Assembly: GCA_019648995.1 (NCBI GenBank)
Contig: BLXT01003757.1
Span: 178,861 to 203,642, forward strand
Reading direction: 5' to 3'
Length of the DNA: 24,782 bases
From: Plakobranchus ocellatus
Taxonomy: Eukaryota > Mollusca > Gastropoda > Plakobranchidae
Below are positions 22,901 through 24,782 of the stretch, piece after piece (the stretch's first letter is position 1; every line of letters starts with the position of its first letter). Made by a program: the position numbers and the translations under genes. Below the pieces are notes generated by a model. That model ran no database searches, was not told where the DNA came from, and saw only the letters and a program-made list of their open reading frames with translations.

Positions 22901-24317
22901 TTGTTTCGTTTTTTTTTTTTTTCATTAAGGGGTGGGGGGTGTTTATAAATTAATAGAAAATCAGCCTATATGCCTTAGCGTAGGCCCATACTGGAAACGA
23001 CGCGACATTTCATGGCTAACTTGACAGACTGATGTCGCAGTTACTGTGCGCTACCCACCGACAAGTTAGCCTGATAATTTGCGTAACAAGACTGGCCTCG
23101 TGGTTCGCGCGGCAACGGTCAGTAGAATTATGCGTGGTCACGTAATGGCAGCCCCCTTTCCCTCTGACAGAGCCAGTGACGTAAGACCTGGCTGTAAAAC
23201 ACAAAGGATAGCTCCGACGCTCCAACAAGTTGACGTCTTGATGTGCGCTCGCATCAAAGAAAGAGAGTATTTCAAAACATGTATTGTTGGACACGTGAAC
23301 TGCTGCCTCCAGTGTGCGCCTACGCTTAGAAAGCAGTGTGACAAGATTTTTTTTTTTTTTTAACTTCATTTCTCAGCACATATTACCTGTGGAGCAACAT
23401 TGGTCAGAGTAAAAGTCTGTTGCATTGCATTCAGTGAATGGCGGTGGTTTGCTGCTGCAGCCATGTGGCCCCTGTCATAACCACTTCCTGTGTAATCTTT
23501 ATTTGTGGAACGATGAAATAGATGCACTGAAGCATCTTCGACAAAGTGCATCTTGGATCTAGAAGCATGATAATAAGTCTAAAATCAGAATTTTTCATAC
23601 AATTTAATACTTTGATAAAGCACGAATGAGTATGTAGATACCTATGTTTTAAAGAGCCCATAACATATAGGTCTATTTCTTATGTGAATAGGGATGATAA
23701 CTTTGTTTTTGTGTGTTATATCATTACCATACAATGCTTTGAAGTAACCTGTATGTGTTACTTAGAGTACTTTTTTAATACGTTTCAGTTCATAAAACTT
23801 TTTTCTGTCAACAAACTGAAATGAAACATACGAAAACATAATTATGTACAAAAAGAACTGAGAAGGGAAATTGTCCAATTCCTTCAAAGTTTTAAACCAA
23901 CCTCTCTATTCCTTCATTCACAGTCACCTTTTCTGGAGTTAAATGTTCAAGAACCCAGTTTGGAACACGAGTCCTCTGATCATATGATAGCATAAAGTCT
24001 TCATAGGAGCGTAAATTATCTGTGCTAGGGAATCCATATTTTACAATTTTCTCCCCTGCATTATATGAAAGCGGCTGAGTTGGTATGATTAAGGGATCTG
24101 AATTTGTATTATACGGAGTGGCTGCATGAAGTGCAAAAAATGAAAATGGATTTGATATTAAGTTGCCATAATTAAAGGATGTAGGTCTCAATTTTTGATC
24201 ATGTGAAGCAGAGTTACTTCTATCGTCCGTTGTCAATTTTAACGAGTTTCTATGTCCGAGGAAATATCCTAAGCCTAGACTAGAGATTACCATGACACTT
24301 GTTCTTAAAGCTGGCAT
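16009..24317 (-). CDS. endoG: Endonuclease G, mitochondrial (five coding exons, complete)
   Basis: Coding exons on the minus strand are 24317-23902, 23558-23387, 19890-19778, 18903-18822 and 16212-16009. They sum to 987 nt, or 328 residues plus TGA, and phases match at every GT-AG junction. The product belongs to the DNA/RNA non-specific (beta-beta-alpha metal) endonucleases. It has a hydrophobic N-terminal segment (about residues 7-20) fitting a mitochondrial targeting or inner-membrane anchor, then AGEKIVKYGFP (87-97) and YDQRTRVPNWVLE (112-124). The DRGH catalytic motif is at 167-170 (His170 the expected general base), followed by NVAPQVGQGFNRDVWNNLE with Asn202 the expected metal ligand, then VYVCTGPLFLP and VAVPTHFFK. 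By family knowledge it acts in the mitochondrial intermembrane space in mtDNA turnover and, when released, in DNA fragmentation. The end, shortly after the ERAAGLNFF stretch, fits ENDOG; the paralogue EXOG has a longer C-terminal region. All key residues seen are intact. Human ENDOG is about 297 residues; the extra length here lies mainly in a low-conservation linker at about 22-85. Confidence 0.95.
16501..16692. mobile_element. TTAA-flanked MITE (piggyBac-like, 192 bp)
   Basis: Flanked by TTAA at 16497-16500 and 16693-16696. Terminal inverted repeats are TACTTAAACTGCCTA on the left and CACTTAAACTGCCTA on the right (reverse complement), 14 of 15 bases matching. ATAGGCA-type motifs occur twice near each end and point inward from opposite sides: 16510-16516 and 16535-16541 on the minus strand, 16634-16640 and 16677-16683 on the plus strand (the last is TTAGGCA). 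The two right-hand motifs each follow a perfect palindrome, TTCGACAAAAGTCGAA and TTCGACAATCGTCGAA. TTAA targets are used by piggyBac and also Kolobok families, so the superfamily is tentative. Confidence 0.75.
16734..16797. repeat. Compound TG / TC / CCCT microsatellite
   Basis: GT repeats to 16757, TC repeats to about 16777, then TCCC tetranucleotides. It starts about 40 bp outside the TTAA-flanked MITE. Confidence 0.97.
18822..18903 (-). CDS. endoG: endoG coding exon 4
   Basis: 82 nt completing Gln234 and encoding YEPNGKLYVKYEVIG and NHVAVPTHFFK, the conserved strand block of the ENDOG family. A strong acceptor (T-rich tract then CAG at 18904) and a weak donor AAG|GTTTGA. It ends in phase 0. 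Confidence 0.95.
19077..19465. repeat. Paralogous unit 1 (interrupted)
   Basis: Begins ACGACAATCTTCAAACTCAC, is split by the 191-bp insertion, then continues CAACTCAGTATGTCC and GTTATGAAATCCTTTGAG. It matches unit 2 in the same order and orientation. Confidence 0.65.
19126..19316 (+). mobile_element. SINE or RTE-like retroposon insertion with 13-bp TSD
   Basis: 191 bp bounded by a perfect direct repeat TATATCATACTCA (19113-19125 and 19317-19329). The body contains GTCCACCCAGCACTAAAATG, then AAGCAATGGCAAACTACCTC and TATGCCAAGAACAATCAGG. This arrangement resembles the 3' segments of RTE-clade LINEs and SINEs that borrow them; I cannot confirm the family by search. The insertion interrupts a tandemly duplicated unit whose sister copy (about 19538-19680) lacks it. 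Confidence 0.7.
19538..19680. repeat. Paralogous unit 2 (uninterrupted)
   Basis: Contains TACAATCTTCAGACTCACAT, then ACATCATACTCATAGCTCAA, AATATGTC and TAATGAAATCCTTTGAGC. These correspond in order to unit 1 with no retroposon inside. Confidence 0.65.
19778..19890 (-). CDS. endoG: endoG coding exon 3 (metal-ligand Asn exon)
   Basis: 113 nt encoding residues 197-233 plus two bases. VGQGFNRDVWNNLEKYV carries the expected metal-binding Asn202 and the following conserved helix; VYVCTGPLFLP is the next core strand. The donor is CA|GTGAGT, and phase 2 is completed by the first G of exon 4. The acceptor TATATGTTCCAG is preceded by a (TA)n tract instead of a pyrimidine tract. Confidence 0.95.
19898..19927. 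repeat. AT microsatellite at endoG intron 2 acceptor
   Basis: A (TA)n run that ends about 7 nt from the acceptor CAG on the minus strand, in the position where a pyrimidine tract is expected. Confidence 0.95.
20769..21045 (+). repeat. Left arm of mariner fold-back
   Basis: 277 bp from the TA target to GACAGTT. It carries the terminal repeat, a CRE-like TGACGTCA (20874-20881), and the transposase start with about 35 codons. Confidence 0.88.
20941..21417 (+). pseudogene. Mariner transposase N-terminal fragment (158 codons)
   Basis: An open frame matching the DNA-binding half of mariner-family transposases. VIEFLAAEGCSAENIHARM fits the first helix-turn-helix, AVRKWVRIFKGEHPRAE its recognition region, DRKRSGRPLS the GRPR-like linker, and KHKEIANAVGISKERVHHIV the second helix-turn-helix. 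QLTVEMKAQRKDICTQLLEL is the segment just before the first catalytic aspartate in mariners. The frame then runs into the inverted right arm (last few residues STVFILA) and stops, so the DD34D-type catalytic domain is missing. No stop or frameshift interrupts the preserved half. I call it a fragment of a dead transposase; a retained DNA-binding protein cannot be excluded. Confidence 0.85.
21396..21670 (-). repeat. Right arm of mariner fold-back
   Basis: An inverted copy of the left arm. It lacks about ten bases around the transposase ATG (the left arm reads TTTATGAGACAATGGCGACG, the right arm TTTATAGCGACG) and has three extra bases beside the ACAAGTTTG block. These differences show independent decay after the duplication. 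Confidence 0.88.
22980..23361. other. CpG-rich block ending in T-run, unknown repeat
   Basis: Distinctly richer in G, C and CpG than the surrounding intron (for example GACGCGACA, GTTCGCGCGGCAACGG, GACGTAAGACC). It ends in a T run beginning about 23347. TGGCCTCGTGGTTCGCGC (23094-23111) is vaguely A-box-like. Open frames of 117 and 94 codons on opposite strands result from the low stop-codon content; neither resembles a known protein. Probably a young inserted repeat. Confidence 0.4.
23387..23558 (-). CDS. endoG: endoG coding exon 2 (catalytic DRGH exon)
   Basis: 172 nt encoding residues 139-196, from SKMHFVEDASVHLFHR through SGYDRGHMAAAANH to TNVAPQ. It holds the DRGH histidine. The acceptor is CATGCTTCTAG at 23560-23559; the donor is CAG|GTAATA. 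A second AG lies 20 nt upstream of the acceptor; using it would add 20 nt and break the frame, so the downstream site is chosen by phase and homology. Confidence 0.95.
23559..23901 (-). other. endoG intron 1
   Basis: A 343-bp phase-2 intron, GTTGGT...TTCTAG. It is AT-rich with no recognisable repeat. Two AG dinucleotides 20 nt apart sit at its 3' end. Confidence 0.85.
23902..24317 (-). CDS. endoG: endoG coding exon 1 (residues 1-138 plus split codon)
   Basis: Encodes the N-terminal hydrophobic anchor, a variable Ser/Asn-rich linker and the first conserved block (KYGFP, SYDQRTR, WVLEHL). The ATG has A at -3 and an in-frame TAA 18 nt upstream, at 24335-24333, so no longer in-frame start exists without an upstream intron. 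The exon ends in ...GAATAGAG followed by GTTGGT, a poor donor match. It leaves two bases (AG) that pair with the first base of exon 2 to make Arg139. Confidence 0.93.
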
Positions 24318-24654
24318 TATTTTCTTTGCTTTTTAATATACCCCGGTACTGCCTCTGATGAAGTGAGACAAAAATTTACTACAATTAATTTTATCCAGCC
24401 TTGGTCTAGATCAAGATCTAGAGTCTAGATCTGCAAATGAGATAACGACCCACAAAGATCAAGAAAAAATAATATCAGATGATCTAATAAGAGCCGTCTT
24501 CACGGTCATTCATTCGACAATTGCAGACTTCTCCCTTTTTTTTTTTTTTTCGTGCTGGTGTGATATTTGTGAATTCTTCTGAGCTGTTTGGGTGTAGGCA
24601 CAGAGATCTTTATGCATGAATGAATAACAATTTCAAATTTCTGTCATTCTCTCG

Positions 24655-24782
24655 CTTCTGCTGAAGGGTAGCCTTATCAAAGTCAAGCGGTGGCTGCTGA
24701 CTAGTGCTGGGCAGGATTCGACTACAGGATTCGAACCCTATGAATCTTCCGCCGGAAGTAGTCATTCAATTACTTAGCCTAG
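24655..24782 (-). repeat. tRNA-derived SINE, minus strand, cut by window end
   Basis: On the minus strand GGCTAAGTAATTGAATGAC (24779-24761) fits an A box, and GGTTCGAATCC (24737-24727) is a consensus B box. A GC-richer body continues to about 24655. It lies about 340 bp upstream of the endoG ATG on the same strand. Confidence 0.6.

Larger units (their letters stand above)
19891..23386 (-). other. endoG intron 2
   Basis: A 3496-bp phase-0 intron, GTAATA...TTCCAG. It contains a CpG-rich block near the donor (about 22980-23345), AT-rich unique sequence (about 21673-22980), the mariner fold-back element (20769-21670), AT repeats at about 20395-20411, and an AT microsatellite next to the acceptor. 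Confidence 0.85.

Noticed and set aside
23016..23369. 117- and 94-codon frames on opposite strands in endoG intron 2
   Set aside because: Explained by a GC-rich block with few stops; no recognisable domains and overlapping frames on both strands.
16009..24317. Assignment of the nuclease to EXOG
   Set aside because: The protein ends shortly after the ERAAG-L-F segment as ENDOG proteins do, without the longer C-terminal region of EXOG; the DRGHMAAAANH and QVGxGFNRD patterns also fit ENDOG.

Overview
This is an AT-rich eukaryotic genomic window. The one gene recognised is on the minus strand and has spliced, GT-AG introns. The rest is introns and intergenic DNA full of microsatellites, SINE-like repeats and small DNA transposons. 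The compact metazoan endonuclease G gene, the tRNA-derived SINEs, the mariner, TTAA-type and CAGGGCCGG-type elements, and the recurring CTAGATCTAG words suggest an invertebrate, possibly a heterobranch or other gastropod mollusc. That assignment is inference and no marker gene here settles it.

Layout. Positions 1-15572 hold no gene I can support. This part carries AC, AT, GAA/GTA/GTG/GCG, AG and CTG/TTG/TTA microsatellites, several decayed tRNA-derived SINE copies (about 520, 1384, 5596, 5900-6212, 6655 and 7905), and a 293-bp element with CAGGGCCGGATC terminal inverted repeats that contains a 15-base assembly gap. Positions 16009-24317 (minus) contain a complete endonuclease G gene in five coding exons. 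It can be joined by eye into one 328-residue reading frame with correct phase at all four introns.

The introns hold the most informative mobile elements. Intron 2 has a 902-bp fold-back mariner derivative: both ends are inverted copies of about 276 bp that include the start of the transposase gene, and an open frame for the DNA-binding half of the transposase survives. Intron 3 has a 191-bp SINE or RTE-like insertion with a perfect 13-bp target duplication, placed inside one of two tandem paralogous units, so the other unit shows what the empty site looked like. Intron 4 has a 192-bp MITE with TTAA flanks and four ATAGGCA-type subterminal motifs. The gene's 5' flank has a further minus-strand tRNA-like SINE at the window edge.

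I found no operon-like or multi-gene system. Endonuclease G is the only gene product I can assign to the host. The best candidate for something undescribed is the mariner fold-back inside a mitochondrial nuclease gene, because it could make long double-stranded RNA in the pre-mRNA.
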